Assembly: GCF_000964005.1 (NCBI RefSeq)
Contig: NZ_JXYP01000011.1
Span: 213,869 to 277,868 of the forward strand
Source: Williamsia herbipolensis
GTDB taxonomy: Bacteria > Actinomycetota > Actinomycetes > Mycobacteriales > Mycobacteriaceae
Reading direction: 5' to 3'
Length of the DNA: 64,000 nucleotides
The notes under the pieces were generated by a model that was not told the DNA's origin, made no database searches, and worked only from the letters and a program-made list of their open reading frames with translations. Made by a program: the position numbers and the translations under genes. Of this stretch, positions 17,089 through 25,881 are shown piece after piece; position 1 is the stretch's first letter; each line of letters begins with the position of its first letter.

Positions 17089-17787
17089 ATGACTGATCCC
17101 GGTGCCCGCGTGCTCGTCGTCGACGACGAGCCGAACATCCTCGAACTGTTGTCGGTGTCGCTGAAGTTCCAGAACTTCGACGTCGCGACGGCCGCCAACG
17201 GTCCCGCCGCCCTCGACAAGGCACGCACCTTCCGCCCCGACGCCCTCGTGCTCGACGTGATGATGCCCGGCATGGACGGCTTCGGACTGCTGCGTCGGCT
17301 GCGCGCCGACGGGATCGAGGCCCCCGCACTGTTCCTCACCGCGCGGGATTCGATGGAGGACAAGATCAACGGGCTCACCATCGGCGGCGACGACTACGTC
17401 ACCAAGCCGTTCAGCCTCGAGGAGGTCGTCGCCCGACTGCGGGTGATCCTGCGTCGTAACGGCTTCGGGGAGAAGCCCGCCGAGCCGACGCGGATCTCGT
17501 TCGCCGACATCGAACTCGACGACGACACCCACGAGGTGTGGAAGGACGGCGAGCTGGTGTCGCTGTCGCCCACCGAGTTCACCCTGCTGCGCTACTTCAT
17601 GATCAACGCGGGGACCGTGCTGTCGAAGCCGCGGATCCTCGACCACGTGTGGAACTACGACTTCGGTGGTGAGGTCAACGTCGTCGAGTCCTACGTGTCG
17701 TATCTGCGTCGCAAGGTCGACACCGGCGACAAACGCCTCATCCACACCCTGCGGGGCGTCGGGTACGTGATGCGCGAACCTCGATGA
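17089..17787 (+). CDS. phoP: PhoP-like OmpR-family response regulator
   Basis: This 232-residue protein has a receiver domain (~7-120) with VVDDE, the phosphoacceptor Asp56 in VLDVMMPG, a conserved Thr84 and Lys106, and a C-terminal winged helix (~140-230) ending HTLRGVGYVMREPR. It matches the remembered sequence of M. tuberculosis PhoP closely over its whole length, for example LLSVSLKFQ and ARDSMEDKINGLTIGGDDYVTKPFS, which distinguishes it from other OmpR regulators. It lacks the N-terminal extension of the tuberculosis protein. The sensor kinase follows with an ATGA overlap. PhoP controls cell-envelope lipid and stress genes in mycobacteria; here the nearby glycosyltransferase operon is a likely target. 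Confidence 0.88.
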   Translation: MTDPGARVLVVDDEPNILELLSVSLKFQNFDVATAANGPAALDKARTFRPDALVLDVMMPGMDGFGLLRRLRADGIEAPALFLTARDSMEDKINGLTIGGDDYVTKPFSLEEVVARLRVILRRNGFGEKPAEPTRISFADIELDDDTHEVWKDGELVSLSPTEFTLLRYFMINAGTVLSKPRILDHVWNYDFGGEVNVVESYVSYLRRKVDTGDKRLIHTLRGVGYVMREPR

Positions 17788-19301
17788 CCGCCCCCGCGCC
17801 GGAGGCGCCCCGTCCTACAACCCCGCCGGTCGCGCCCGAGTCGCCGATCCCGCGCCGTAAACGCGGTGTCCCGCTCCGGGTCTCGCTGGTCGGGCTGATG
17901 CTGGTGCTGGTCGCGCTCGGCCTCGTGGTGTCGGGGGTGTCGGTCACGTCGGCGTTGGAGAACCGCCTGATCGACCGCACCGACAACGGTCTGCGCGGTG
18001 CCGCCGAGGGGTGGGCCCGTCCGCGTGACGGCGACGACCGCGGGCCGTTCGGTCCCTTCGGCCAGAGCGGACAGAGCGGCAGCCCTACCACCGAACGTCG
18101 GCCGCCCTCGCCCTACTACGTGATGCTGATCCGTTCCGACGGGACGACGTTCACCGTCAACGACGTCGGCGGCAGCCCCGACCTGTCCGACCTCTCACGC
18201 TTCTCCACCGACCCGGTCACCGTCGACAGCGCGACCGGATCCGACGTGCGCTGGCGCGTGGTGAAGGTGACCGCGACCAATCCGTCGGGCGTGTCCATCA
18301 CCTCGGTCGTCGCGATCAAGCTCAACGACGTCGACGACACCGTCACCCGCCTCATCTGGCTGCAACTCGGTGTCGGGCTCGGTGTGGTGGTCGTCGTGGG
18401 CGGCCTCGGGTACCTCCTGGTGCGGACCAGTCTGCGACCCCTGCGGCGCGTCGAGGAGACCGCGGAGAAGATCGCCGGCGGGGACCTCGACCAGCGCGTC
18501 CCGACGTCGCCGCCGAACACCGAGGTCGGCAGGCTCGCCACCTCACTGAACGTGATGCTGCACCAGATCCAGAACGCCTTCGCCGCCACGGCCGCGTCGG
18601 AGGAGCAGGCGCGCAGCTCCGAGGACAAGATGCGGCGCTTCATCGCCGACGCGAGCCACGAACTGCGCACCCCGCTGACCTCGATCCGCGGGTTCTCCGA
18701 GCTCTACCGCCAGGGCGCGATGACCGACACCGGGCAGTTGATGGCGCGGATCGAGACCGAGGCCGGCCGGATGGGACTGCTCGTGGAGGAGCTGTTGATG
18801 CTCGCGCGGCTCGACGCCCAGCGGCCCCTCGAGCGCGCACAGGTCGACCTGTTGTCGCTGGCGTCGGACTCGGTGCACAGCGCCCGCGCGATGGCGCCCG
18901 AGCGGGAGATCGCGCTGCAGGTACTCGACGGCCCCGGCATCCCCGCGGTTATGGGCGACGCGGCGCGGTTGTCGCAGGTGCTGAGCAACCTGATCACCAA
19001 CGCGATCCGACACACCCCCGACGACGCGACGATCACCGTGCAGATCGGCACCGACGACCGCGACGCGATCATCTCCGTCGTCGACACCGGTCCCGGCCTG
19101 GCCCCGGCCGACCGCGCCCGCGTCTTCGAGCGTTTCTTCCGCGGAGACTCGTCACGACACCGGGACGGCGGCGTCGGGGGCAGTGGTCTCGGGTTGTCGA
19201 TCGTGGCCGCGCTGGTCGACGCCCACGGCGGCACCGTCGGCGTCGACGACACCCCCGGCGGCGGCGCCACCTTCCGCGTCCGCATCCCCCGCGCGGAGTA
19301 G
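17784..19301 (+). CDS. phoR: PhoR-like sensor histidine kinase
   Basis: This 505-residue kinase has a Pro-rich cytosolic N-terminus, a first membrane helix at ~34-56, an external sensor region at ~57-188, a second helix at ~189-213 and HAMP at ~214-268. The dimerisation domain has His292 in FIADASHELRTPLTS, and the ATPase domain contains LITNAIRHTP, DTGPGL and GGSGLGLSIVAAL. The external loop holds a Gly/Ser/Gln-rich stretch near 85-100. ATG 17784 overlaps the phoP stop. It should phosphorylate PhoP in response to an unknown envelope signal; acid pH has been proposed in mycobacteria. Confidence 0.88.
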   Translation: MTAPAPEAPRPTTPPVAPESPIPRRKRGVPLRVSLVGLMLVLVALGLVVSGVSVTSALENRLIDRTDNGLRGAAEGWARPRDGDDRGPFGPFGQSGQSGSPTTERRPPSPYYVMLIRSDGTTFTVNDVGGSPDLSDLSRFSTDPVTVDSATGSDVRWRVVKVTATNPSGVSITSVVAIKLNDVDDTVTRLIWLQLGVGLGVVVVVGGLGYLLVRTSLRPLRRVEETAEKIAGGDLDQRVPTSPPNTEVGRLATSLNVMLHQIQNAFAATAASEEQARSSEDKMRRFIADASHELRTPLTSIRGFSELYRQGAMTDTGQLMARIETEAGRMGLLVEELLMLARLDAQRPLERAQVDLLSLASDSVHSARAMAPEREIALQVLDGPGIPAVMGDAARLSQVLSNLITNAIRHTPDDATITVQIGTDDRDAIISVVDTGPGLAPADRARVFERFFRGDSSRHRDGGVGGSGLGLSIVAALVDAHGGTVGVDDTPGGGATFRVRIPRAE

Positions 19302-19379
19302 CTGCCGAGATCGTCCCCGTGACGGGTGTCCGACGGCGATCTGCCCTCGGGTGGCGCCCAGGGGGACGATCTCAGCAGC
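19301..19379 (+). terminator. Long hairpin after phoR
   Basis: An 18-base arm (19301-19318, starting GCTGCCGAGATCGTCC) pairs with 19362-19379 with a single mismatch, enclosing 43 bases. It starts at the last base of the phoR stop and ends 25 bases before the HIT gene. It may end phoPR transcription or form a processed 3' structure; there is no T-run. Confidence 0.6.
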
Positions 19380-19404
19380 CGATGGCCGGGCCTACGATCG
19401 AGCC

Positions 19405-19830
19405 ATGGCAACCGTGTTCAGCATGATCATCAACGGCGACATCCCCGGACGCTTCGTCTGGAAGGACGACACGGCCGTCGCGTTCCTCACCATCAACCCC
19501 GTCACCCCGGGCCACGTGCTGGTGGTGCCGCGGGAGGAGATCGACCACTGGGAGCAGGTCGATCCGAGTGTGTTCGCGCATCTCACGGCGGTGTCGCAGA
19601 CCATCGGCACGGCCACCCGCGACGCGTTCGACGCCCCGCGCATGGGTCTGCTGATCGCCGGCCTCGAGGTGCCGCACCTGCACATCCATGTCTTCCCCGC
19701 GCACTCACTCGAGACCTTCGATCTCGCGCTGGCCGAGAAGGACCCCGATCCGGCCGCCCTCGACGACGCCGCGGCGAGGATCCGTGCCGCGCTGCGGTCG
19801 GCGGGGCACACCGAGCACGTCGCCGACTGA
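19405..19830 (+). CDS. HIT-family nucleotide hydrolase/transferase
   Basis: This 141-residue protein of the histidine-triad superfamily has the catalytic motif PHLHIHVFPAH and the family N-terminus FSMIINGDIPGRFVWKDD followed by FLTINPVTPGHVLVVPR. Such proteins hydrolyse nucleoside phosphoramidates or dinucleoside polyphosphates. A HIT gene also follows phoPR in M. tuberculosis (Rv0759c, recalled; opposite orientation there). It starts at ATG 19405 and is followed after one base by the next gene. Confidence 0.92.
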   Translation: MATVFSMIINGDIPGRFVWKDDTAVAFLTINPVTPGHVLVVPREEIDHWEQVDPSVFAHLTAVSQTIGTATRDAFDAPRMGLLIAGLEVPHLHIHVFPAHSLETFDLALAEKDPDPAALDDAAARIRAALRSAGHTEHVAD

Positions 19831-19831
19831 C

Positions 19832-20638
19832 GTGGCGCACGCGGTCGACGCCAGGCGTCGCGGAGCCGGCGGCTCGGCCCCGATGTGGGCGGCCGTCGCG
19901 GCAGCGGCGGGTGTGGGTTTCGTCGTCGCCCCGAGCATCGTGGTGGGCGACCCGTATGGCGCCGGGATCACCGGTGGGCGCCGGCTCGCGGTCGCGGCGA
20001 CCGGTGCTGTCGACGGGTTCCTCGGGCGCCACGCGGCGACCGTGTCCGGCCCGCTCGCGGACCTCACCGACTACTGGTCGCAGTACCACTGGGTGAAGGT
20101 CGTCTTCGCGATCGCCGCGGTTGTGGCTCTGGTGGCGCTGGGCCGCCGACTCGTCGCCACGGCCGCACCCACCTCGACCCGTGCCGCACGAGTGTGGTGG
20201 GCGGTGGTCGGCGGGGCGCTCAGCCTCGCCGTGGTCGCCGCCTCGTTGCTCGCCGTCGCCAACGTGCAGGGCGCTCTCGCACCGCTGTCCTCGGCACTGA
20301 GCCTGCTGCCCGACGAGTCGACCCGAGCCGCTGCCGGCGGTGTGATGTCGCGCGGGGCCACCGATCCCGCGGTGGCGACCCTCATCAGCGACTTCGGTCG
20401 GTACCACGCGGTTCTCGCGGTGAGCCTCGGTGTGGTGGTCGCCGCGTTCGCGGCGGTCGCCGTCGTGGCCACCCGACGCGCCCGGAGGGCCGACCGCGGC
20501 GGACGGCGGCGTCCGATGGTGGGCGCGTCGGCCGTGGTGTTCGCGGTGGCCACACTCGCACTCGGTGTGGTGGTCGCGGCCAACATCGGAACCGCGGTGG
20601 ACCCCGAACCGGCGTTGCGCCTGTTCTTCACCGGCTGA
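19832..20638 (+). CDS. Hypothetical membrane protein, about five helices
   Basis: This 268-residue protein was not recognised. Hydrophobic helices are seen at ~18-38, ~88-106, ~122-146, ~195-216 and ~228-250, joined by Arg-rich loops; a loop between the first two contains TDYWSQYHWVKVVF. The layout (N-terminal signal-like helix, long first external loop, Arg-rich cytosolic turn TRRARRADRGGRRR) suggests an integral membrane protein. GTG 19832 begins one base after the HIT stop, so it is probably co-expressed with HIT. Position between phoPR and the glycosyltransferase operon hints at an envelope role, nothing more. Confidence 0.65.
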   Translation: MAHAVDARRRGAGGSAPMWAAVAAAAGVGFVVAPSIVVGDPYGAGITGGRRLAVAATGAVDGFLGRHAATVSGPLADLTDYWSQYHWVKVVFAIAAVVALVALGRRLVATAAPTSTRAARVWWAVVGGALSLAVVAASLLAVANVQGALAPLSSALSLLPDESTRAAAGGVMSRGATDPAVATLISDFGRYHAVLAVSLGVVVAAFAAVAVVATRRARRADRGGRRRPMVGASAVVFAVATLALGVVVAANIGTAVDPEPALRLFFTG

Positions 20639-20654
20639 TCGGGAAACCCCTCGC

Positions 20655-20672
20655 TCACAGGAAGCTGACAGG
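20655..20672 (+). promoter_or_regulatory. PhoP-type direct repeat upstream of the glycosyltransferase operon
   Basis: TCACAGG (20655) and TGACAGG (20666) lie in direct orientation with an 11-bp period. The first ten bases, CTCACAGGAA, are identical to the site upstream of phoP. A weak third unit (CCGCAGA, 20677) is in phase. The site ends 44 bases before the operon start. Confidence 0.72.
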
Positions 20673-20716
20673 TCGGCCGCAGAATCGAGCCAGCCGACTC
20701 GATCAGAGTCTCCTGT

Positions 20717-22021
20717 ATGACAGCAGACACCATCGATCGGTCGGGCGACGCGACGTCTCCCGAGCCGACTCGCGCTCCCGAGATGACCGTCGTGGTCGAC
20801 CGGACCCACCCGACCCCCGAGCTCGACGTGGTGGTGCCGGTCTACAACGAGGAAGCCGACCTCGAGACCTGCATCGTGCGGCTCGCCGAGCACCTGCGGA
20901 CCCGGGTGCCGTACTCCGCGCGGATCACGATCGCCGACAACGCCAGCACCGACTCGACCCTGGCCGTCGGTGTGGAGCTCGCGCAGACGATGGAGAACGT
21001 CCGGATCGTCCACCTCGACGCGAAGGGGCGCGGCCGGGCACTGAACGCGGTGTGGAGCGAGAGCGACGCGGCCGTCGTCGCCTACTGCGACGTCGACCTG
21101 TCGACCGACCTCAACGCGCTGATGCCGTTGGTGGCGCCACTGCTGTCGGGTCATTCCGACGTCGCCATCGGGTCACGGCTGTCGCGGTCGTCGCGGGTGG
21201 TCCGCGGCGCGAAGCGCGAGTTCATCTCGCGCAGTTACAACCTCATCCTGCGGACCACCATGGGCGCGAAGTTCTCCGACGCCCAGTGCGGGTTCAAGGC
21301 CATGCGGGCCGACGTCGCGCGGGCGGTCCTGCCCTACGTCGCCGACACCGGCTGGTTCTTCGACACCGAGCTGCTGGTGCTGGCCGAGCGCATCGGGCTC
21401 CGCATCGCCGAGGTGCCCGTCGACTGGATCGACGACCCCAACTCGAAGGTCGACATCGTCAAGACCGCGACCGAGGACCTCAAGGGTTGCTGGCGGGTCG
21501 GTCGCGCGCTGGCGAACGGTGATCTGCCGGTGGTCGAGCTCCGACGCAGTCTGGGGCGCAACCGTTTCGACGACCCGCAGGTGACCGGTGTGCCGCGAGG
21601 CATGGTCGGTCAGTTGGTCCGCTTCGCGGTGATCGGCGTGATCTCGACCGTCGCCTACGCCGTTCTGTATCTCATGCTGCACTCGCTGATCGGCGCACAG
21701 GCGGCCAACTTCACCGCCCTGCTGATCACCGCGGTGTTCAACACCGCCGCCAATCGCGCGTTCACCTTCGGCATCAAGGGACGCGACGGCGCCGCACGAC
21801 ACCACATGCAGGGCATCGCGGTGTTCGTGTTCGGGTGGGCACTCACCGCCGGATCGCTGTGGGCGCTGCACGCGTTCGCCCCCGACGCCGGCAAGCACAT
21901 CGAGTTGCTCGTCCTCATCGTCGCCAATCTCGTTGCCACCCTGACCCGTTTCGTCGCGTTGCGCTGGGTGTTCCGCTCCGCGCACCCGACCACCGAACTC
22001 GAGAGTGCAGCCACCGCATGA
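20717..22021 (+). CDS. Bifunctional family 2 glycosyltransferase/GtrA-like membrane protein
   Basis: This 434-residue protein has two parts. Residues ~35-275 are a GT-A fold glycosyltransferase of the polyprenyl-phosphate glucose/mannose synthase type, with VVVPVYNEE, DNASTDST, YCDVDLSTD (DxD-type) and DAQCGFKAMR. Residues ~300-420 hold four membrane helices of the GtrA type (VRFAVIGVISTVAYAVLYLML, FNTAANRAFTFG). Together they would load a sugar on a lipid carrier and help flip it. The next gene, a GT39 enzyme, overlaps by ATGA and is the likely user of the lipid-linked sugar. A PhoP-like site precedes it. Confidence 0.9.
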   Translation: MTADTIDRSGDATSPEPTRAPEMTVVVDRTHPTPELDVVVPVYNEEADLETCIVRLAEHLRTRVPYSARITIADNASTDSTLAVGVELAQTMENVRIVHLDAKGRGRALNAVWSESDAAVVAYCDVDLSTDLNALMPLVAPLLSGHSDVAIGSRLSRSSRVVRGAKREFISRSYNLILRTTMGAKFSDAQCGFKAMRADVARAVLPYVADTGWFFDTELLVLAERIGLRIAEVPVDWIDDPNSKVDIVKTATEDLKGCWRVGRALANGDLPVVELRRSLGRNRFDDPQVTGVPRGMVGQLVRFAVIGVISTVAYAVLYLMLHSLIGAQAANFTALLITAVFNTAANRAFTFGIKGRDGAARHHMQGIAVFVFGWALTAGSLWALHAFAPDAGKHIELLVLIVANLVATLTRFVALRWVFRSAHPTTELESAATA

Positions 22022-24183
22022 GCACACTGTCCGACATCCCCTCGGCCCACGCCGACGACGTCACCGACGCCCCCCGCACCGACGGGGGGCGTCGGCCCAC
22101 GTCGGTGGTGCGCGACCGTATCGGTCTCGCCGTACTGCTCGTCGGCACGGCCGTGCTGTACCTGTCGAACCTGGCCGCCAACGGCTACGCCAACTCCTTC
22201 TACTCCGCCGCCATCCAGGCCGGGTCGGTGTCGTGGAAGGCGTGGTTCTTCGGGTCGTCCGACGCCGCGAACTCCATCACCGTCGACAAACCGCCCATGT
22301 CGCTGTGGATCCCGGGTATCGCGGTCCGGATCTTCGGCCTGAACTCGTGGTCCATCCTGGTGCCCGAGGTCCTCATGGGGGTGGCCTCGGTGGCCCTGCT
22401 GTACCTGATCGTGAAGAAATACGTGGGCGCCACGGCCGGCCTCCTCGCCGGTGCCACCCTGGCGCTGACACCCGTTGCAGCCCTGATGTTCCGCTTCAAC
22501 AACCCCGACGCACTTCTGGTGCTGCTGATGATCGCCGCGGTGTGGGCGACGCTCAAGGCCATCGAGGACGGCCGCATCCGCTGGATGATCCTCACCGGTG
22601 TGTTCGTCGGATTCGGGTTCCTCACCAAGCAGCTGCAGGTGTTCCTGGTGATCCCGCCGCTGGCCCTGACCTACCTCGCGTTCGGACAGCACACGTGGAT
22701 CAAGCGACTCGGCCACCTGGTCGCCGCACTGGCCGCAATGGCTGTCAGTGCCGGCTGGTGGGTTCTCGCGGTCACCCTGTGGCCGAAGGACTCGCGGCCC
22801 TACATCGGTGGCTCGCAACACAATTCGATCCTCGAGCTGACGTTCGGGTACAACGGCTTCGGCCGACTCACCGGCAACGAGACCGGCTCCACCGGCGGCG
22901 GCGGCGCACGGCGCGCGACGTCGGAGGCCGCCCAGGGTGCGTTCGGTGCCGGGTTCCCCGGCGGCGCGGGCGGCCCGGGTGGCCGCGGCGGCATCTGGGG
23001 CGAGACCGGGTTCTTCCGCATGTTCCAGCCCGAACAGGGTGGACAGATCGGGTGGCTGATCCCCACCGCGCTGATCCTCGGTGTCGCCGCCCTCGTGCTG
23101 GCGGGACGCGCGGCGCGCACGAACACCACGCGGGCCCTGGTGGCGGTCATGCTGCTCTGGCTGCTCACGACGGCGGTCACGTTCAGCTACATGTCGGGCA
23201 TCTTCCACGCGTACTACACGGTCGCTCTGGCCCCGGCGATCGCCGGACTCATCGGCGCCGGGGGAGTGCTCTGCTGGCGTGAACGCGACCGACTCTGGGT
23301 GCGACTGGTGCTCGCGGCCGCACTCGTCGTCACCGGCGTCATGTCCTTCGTCCTGCTCAACCGCTCGTCGGACTTCGTGCCGTGGCTCAAGGTCGTCGTG
23401 GTGGTTCTCGCGGTGCTCGCCGCGCTCGGGGTGCTCGTCACGCGCATCCCGCGGATCGCGGCGGTGGTCGCCGCGGTGGCGATCGTCATGGGTCTCGCGG
23501 GACCGACGGCGTACGCGATCGACACCGTCGCGACCGCGAAGAGCGGCTCCATCATCAGTGCCGGCCCGCAGGTCAAGGGCGGGTTCGGGCCGGGCGGCAT
23601 GGGCGGACGTCGCGGCGGCCAACGCGGCGCATTCGGCCCCGGCGCCTTCGGTGGCTTCGGTGGTCAGGGCCAGGGCCCCGGCGGTCAGACTCCGGGAGGT
23701 CAGGTGCGGGGTGGTCAGACGCCGCCCGGCATGACCCCCGGCGGGGCGAACCAGGGCGGCGGCACGGCCGCGCGCGCCGAGGCCTTCGGCGGCATGGGCA
23801 TGGGCGGTCCCGGTGGCGGTCTGCTCGAGGGCTCGAAGCCGACGGCCGAGATGGTCGACCTGCTCGAGAACCACGCCTCGGACTACACCTGGGTCGCGGC
23901 GGCCATCGGGTCCAACTCCGCGTCGGGGTATCAGCTCGCCACGCAGAAGCCTGTCATGCCGATCGGCGGGTTCAACGGCAGCGATCCGTCGCCCACGCTC
24001 GCGCAGTTCCAGCAGTACGTGCGCGACGGGAAGATCCACTACTTCATCGGTGGTGGCCGGATGGGTGGCGGCATGAACGCCGAGGGGACGGCCACGGCCA
24101 TCAGCGAGTGGGTCACCGCGCACTACACCGCGAAGACGGTCGGCTCGGTGACGCTCTACGACCTCACCGCACCGAAGGGCTGA
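22018..24183 (+). CDS. GT39/ArnT-like membrane glycosyltransferase with Gly-rich insertions
   Basis: This 721-residue enzyme of the PMT/ArnT clan has about a dozen membrane helices over residues 35-500. The first external loop carries NGYANSFYSAAIQAG and NSITVDKPPMSLWI, the DKPP-type motif found in polyprenyl-phosphate-dependent transferases. A C-terminal soluble domain (~610-720) follows. Two low-complexity Gly-rich stretches are inserted: ~285-325 before helix PEQGGQIGWLI, and ~520-600 with many Gly-Gly-Gln repeats. It should transfer a sugar from a lipid carrier to an envelope acceptor outside the membrane. It is coupled by ATGA to the GT2-GtrA gene. Confidence 0.88.
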   Translation: MSTLSDIPSAHADDVTDAPRTDGGRRPTSVVRDRIGLAVLLVGTAVLYLSNLAANGYANSFYSAAIQAGSVSWKAWFFGSSDAANSITVDKPPMSLWIPGIAVRIFGLNSWSILVPEVLMGVASVALLYLIVKKYVGATAGLLAGATLALTPVAALMFRFNNPDALLVLLMIAAVWATLKAIEDGRIRWMILTGVFVGFGFLTKQLQVFLVIPPLALTYLAFGQHTWIKRLGHLVAALAAMAVSAGWWVLAVTLWPKDSRPYIGGSQHNSILELTFGYNGFGRLTGNETGSTGGGGARRATSEAAQGAFGAGFPGGAGGPGGRGGIWGETGFFRMFQPEQGGQIGWLIPTALILGVAALVLAGRAARTNTTRALVAVMLLWLLTTAVTFSYMSGIFHAYYTVALAPAIAGLIGAGGVLCWRERDRLWVRLVLAAALVVTGVMSFVLLNRSSDFVPWLKVVVVVLAVLAALGVLVTRIPRIAAVVAAVAIVMGLAGPTAYAIDTVATAKSGSIISAGPQVKGGFGPGGMGGRRGGQRGAFGPGAFGGFGGQGQGPGGQTPGGQVRGGQTPPGMTPGGANQGGGTAARAEAFGGMGMGGPGGGLLEGSKPTAEMVDLLENHASDYTWVAAAIGSNSASGYQLATQKPVMPIGGFNGSDPSPTLAQFQQYVRDGKIHYFIGGGRMGGGMNAEGTATAISEWVTAHYTAKTVGSVTLYDLTAPKG

Positions 24184-24311
24184 CCAGTGTCGAACGCGGG
24201 TCGAGCAGGCCGACGCGGGTGCCCCGGCACCTGCGTCCGCCCACTCGGCCCGCGTCGGCGGTACCGAAATCCCGTTGCCCGGTCGTCGGGCCTCGCATAC
24301 GGTGCCTCTCC

Positions 24312-24800
24312 GTGGAACCCGTGACCGACTCCGACATCCGTGCCTCGTTCGTCAACGCGACGAAGGGCGAGATGAAGCGGATCGTGCTGCCCCGCGATCT
24401 GTCCGAGACCCGCTGGGATGACATCGATTTCCTCGGCTGGGTCGATCCGACGTACGTCGGACGCTCGTATGTGGTGACCCCCGGCGACGACGGCCTGGTC
24501 GGGGTGGCGCTGCGGTACGAGACCGGGGGCTCGCGCAAGGCGCAGATGTGCAAGATATGCCTGACCACCCATCCCTCGGGTGGGGTGTCGCTGATGACCG
24601 CGCGCAAGGCCGGCGAGGCCGGACGCAAGGGCAACACCGTGGGCACCTACATCTGCAGCGACCTCGACTGCTCGCTCTACGCGCGCGGCAAGAAGACGCC
24701 GGCACTGGGTAAGCAGTACCGCGAGGATCTCGACGTCGAGTCGAAGATCGACCGCGTCCGTCAGAACCTGGCGGCGTTCGTGGCGCGCGTCTCCGACTGA
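24312..24800 (+). CDS. FBP-domain (FusB-like zinc-finger) protein
   Basis: This 162-residue protein carries the C-terminal treble-clef zinc finger of EF-G-binding proteins. CKICLTTHPSGGV and CSDLDCS supply the four Cys, and LMTARKAGEAGRKGNTVGTY lies between. Residues 1-80 form the lead-in with DFLGWVDPTYVGRSYVV. Related FusB proteins bind elongation factor G and free it from ribosomes; in actinobacteria such proteins are common and their role is untested. The start is GTG 24312 or GTG 24321. It is monocistronic and convergent with the peptidase gene. Confidence 0.82.
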   Translation: MEPVTDSDIRASFVNATKGEMKRIVLPRDLSETRWDDIDFLGWVDPTYVGRSYVVTPGDDGLVGVALRYETGGSRKAQMCKICLTTHPSGGVSLMTARKAGEAGRKGNTVGTYICSDLDCSLYARGKKTPALGKQYREDLDVESKIDRVRQNLAAFVARVSD

Positions 24801-24813
24801 GCCGCGCCCGACC

Positions 24814-25785
24814 TCACATCGAGGCGAACCGGTCGAGCGCCTCCACGAGGTGTCGGCCCAACTGCTCCGAGCCGGTGTGGCCGCCGTCGTCGACGACGTG
24901 CAGCACGCATCCCGGCCACGCCGCGGCGAGGTCGTAGGCGGTGTCGACGGGGCTCCCCAGATCGTGACGGCCGTGCACCAGCACGCCGGGGATCCCGGCG
25001 AGCTTCCCGGCGTCACGGATCAGGGCACCCTCGGCCAGCCAGCCGTAGTGGGAGAAGAAATGCGCGCAGATCCGCACCAGAGCGATCCGGGCATCCGACG
25101 GCCTGCCGCGGAACCGATTGCCGGAGCTGTTCGGTTCGAGTGAGAGGACGGTGTCCTCCCAGCGACACCATGCGTCGACGGCCGCGAGGCGCACGCTCTC
25201 GTCGGGGTCGTTGACGAGGCGGGCGTAGATCGGGACGAGATCGGCTCGCGCGGTGCCGGGTTCGCGTGCCGGCCCCCCCGCCGACGCGCGGAAGCGATCC
25301 CATTCCTCGGGGAAATAGCGCGCGACACCGCCGTAGAGCCAGTCGATCTCGCGCTTGCGGGTGGTCGTGACCGCCGGGATCACGATCTGCGTGACGCGAT
25401 CGGGATGGGTCTGCGCGTACGCGAGGATCAGCGTCGACCCCCACGATCCGCCGTGCAGCAGCCACCGTTCGATACCGAGATGCACACGCACGCGCTCCAT
25501 GTCGGCGACCAGATGCCAGGTGGTGTTGGTCTCCAACGACGTCGACGGGTCGCTCGCGTGCGGCCGACTCCGGCCGCAGCCGCGCTGATCGACGTTGATG
25601 ATCCGGTACCTCGACGGGTCGAGACTGCGCCCGGCCCCCGGTGCGGAGCCCGACCCCGGCCCACCGTGGACCGTCAGCGCCGGCTTGCCGTCGGGGTTGC
25701 CGCAGCTCTCCCAGTAGACGAGCTGGCCGTCGCCGACGTCGAGCATGCCGTGGTCGTGGGGAACGGTCGGCGGGTACGCAGGCAT
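24814..25785 (-). CDS. pip: Prolyl aminopeptidase
   Basis: This 323-residue alpha/beta hydrolase removes N-terminal proline from peptides. Diagnostic motifs are HGGPGSGS (oxyanion region, 40-47), DQRGCGRSRPHA, the nucleophile Ser114 in HGGSWGSTL, the acid in VHGRHDLGSP and the final His in DDGGHTGSEQ. The DQRGxGxS signature is specific for the S33 proline iminopeptidase group. Length (about 310-330) fits. ATG 25785 is chosen since upstream sequence is not conserved. It is a cytosolic enzyme with no signal peptide. Confidence 0.92.
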   Translation of the reverse strand: MPAYPPTVPHDHGMLDVGDGQLVYWESCGNPDGKPALTVHGGPGSGSAPGAGRSLDPSRYRIINVDQRGCGRSRPHASDPSTSLETNTTWHLVADMERVRVHLGIERWLLHGGSWGSTLILAYAQTHPDRVTQIVIPAVTTTRKREIDWLYGGVARYFPEEWDRFRASAGGPAREPGTARADLVPIYARLVNDPDESVRLAAVDAWCRWEDTVLSLEPNSSGNRFRGRPSDARIALVRICAHFFSHYGWLAEGALIRDAGKLAGIPGVLVHGRHDLGSPVDTAYDLAAAWPGCVLHVVDDGGHTGSEQLGRHLVEALDRFASM

Positions 25786-25881
25786 GAAAGCCAACCTAAC
25801 GGTCCCTCGACGTCGCGCACGGCGAATGGCCGGTACGTACCATTCCACCCGTCTCGTCCCCGATCGCGCGAAGAGGTCGCC

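Noticed and set aside
21655..24123. 822-residue minus-strand frame opposite the GT39 gene
   Set aside because: It is a shadow rich in His, Arg and Gly; the plus strand has clear membrane-enzyme motifs and a coupled upstream gene.
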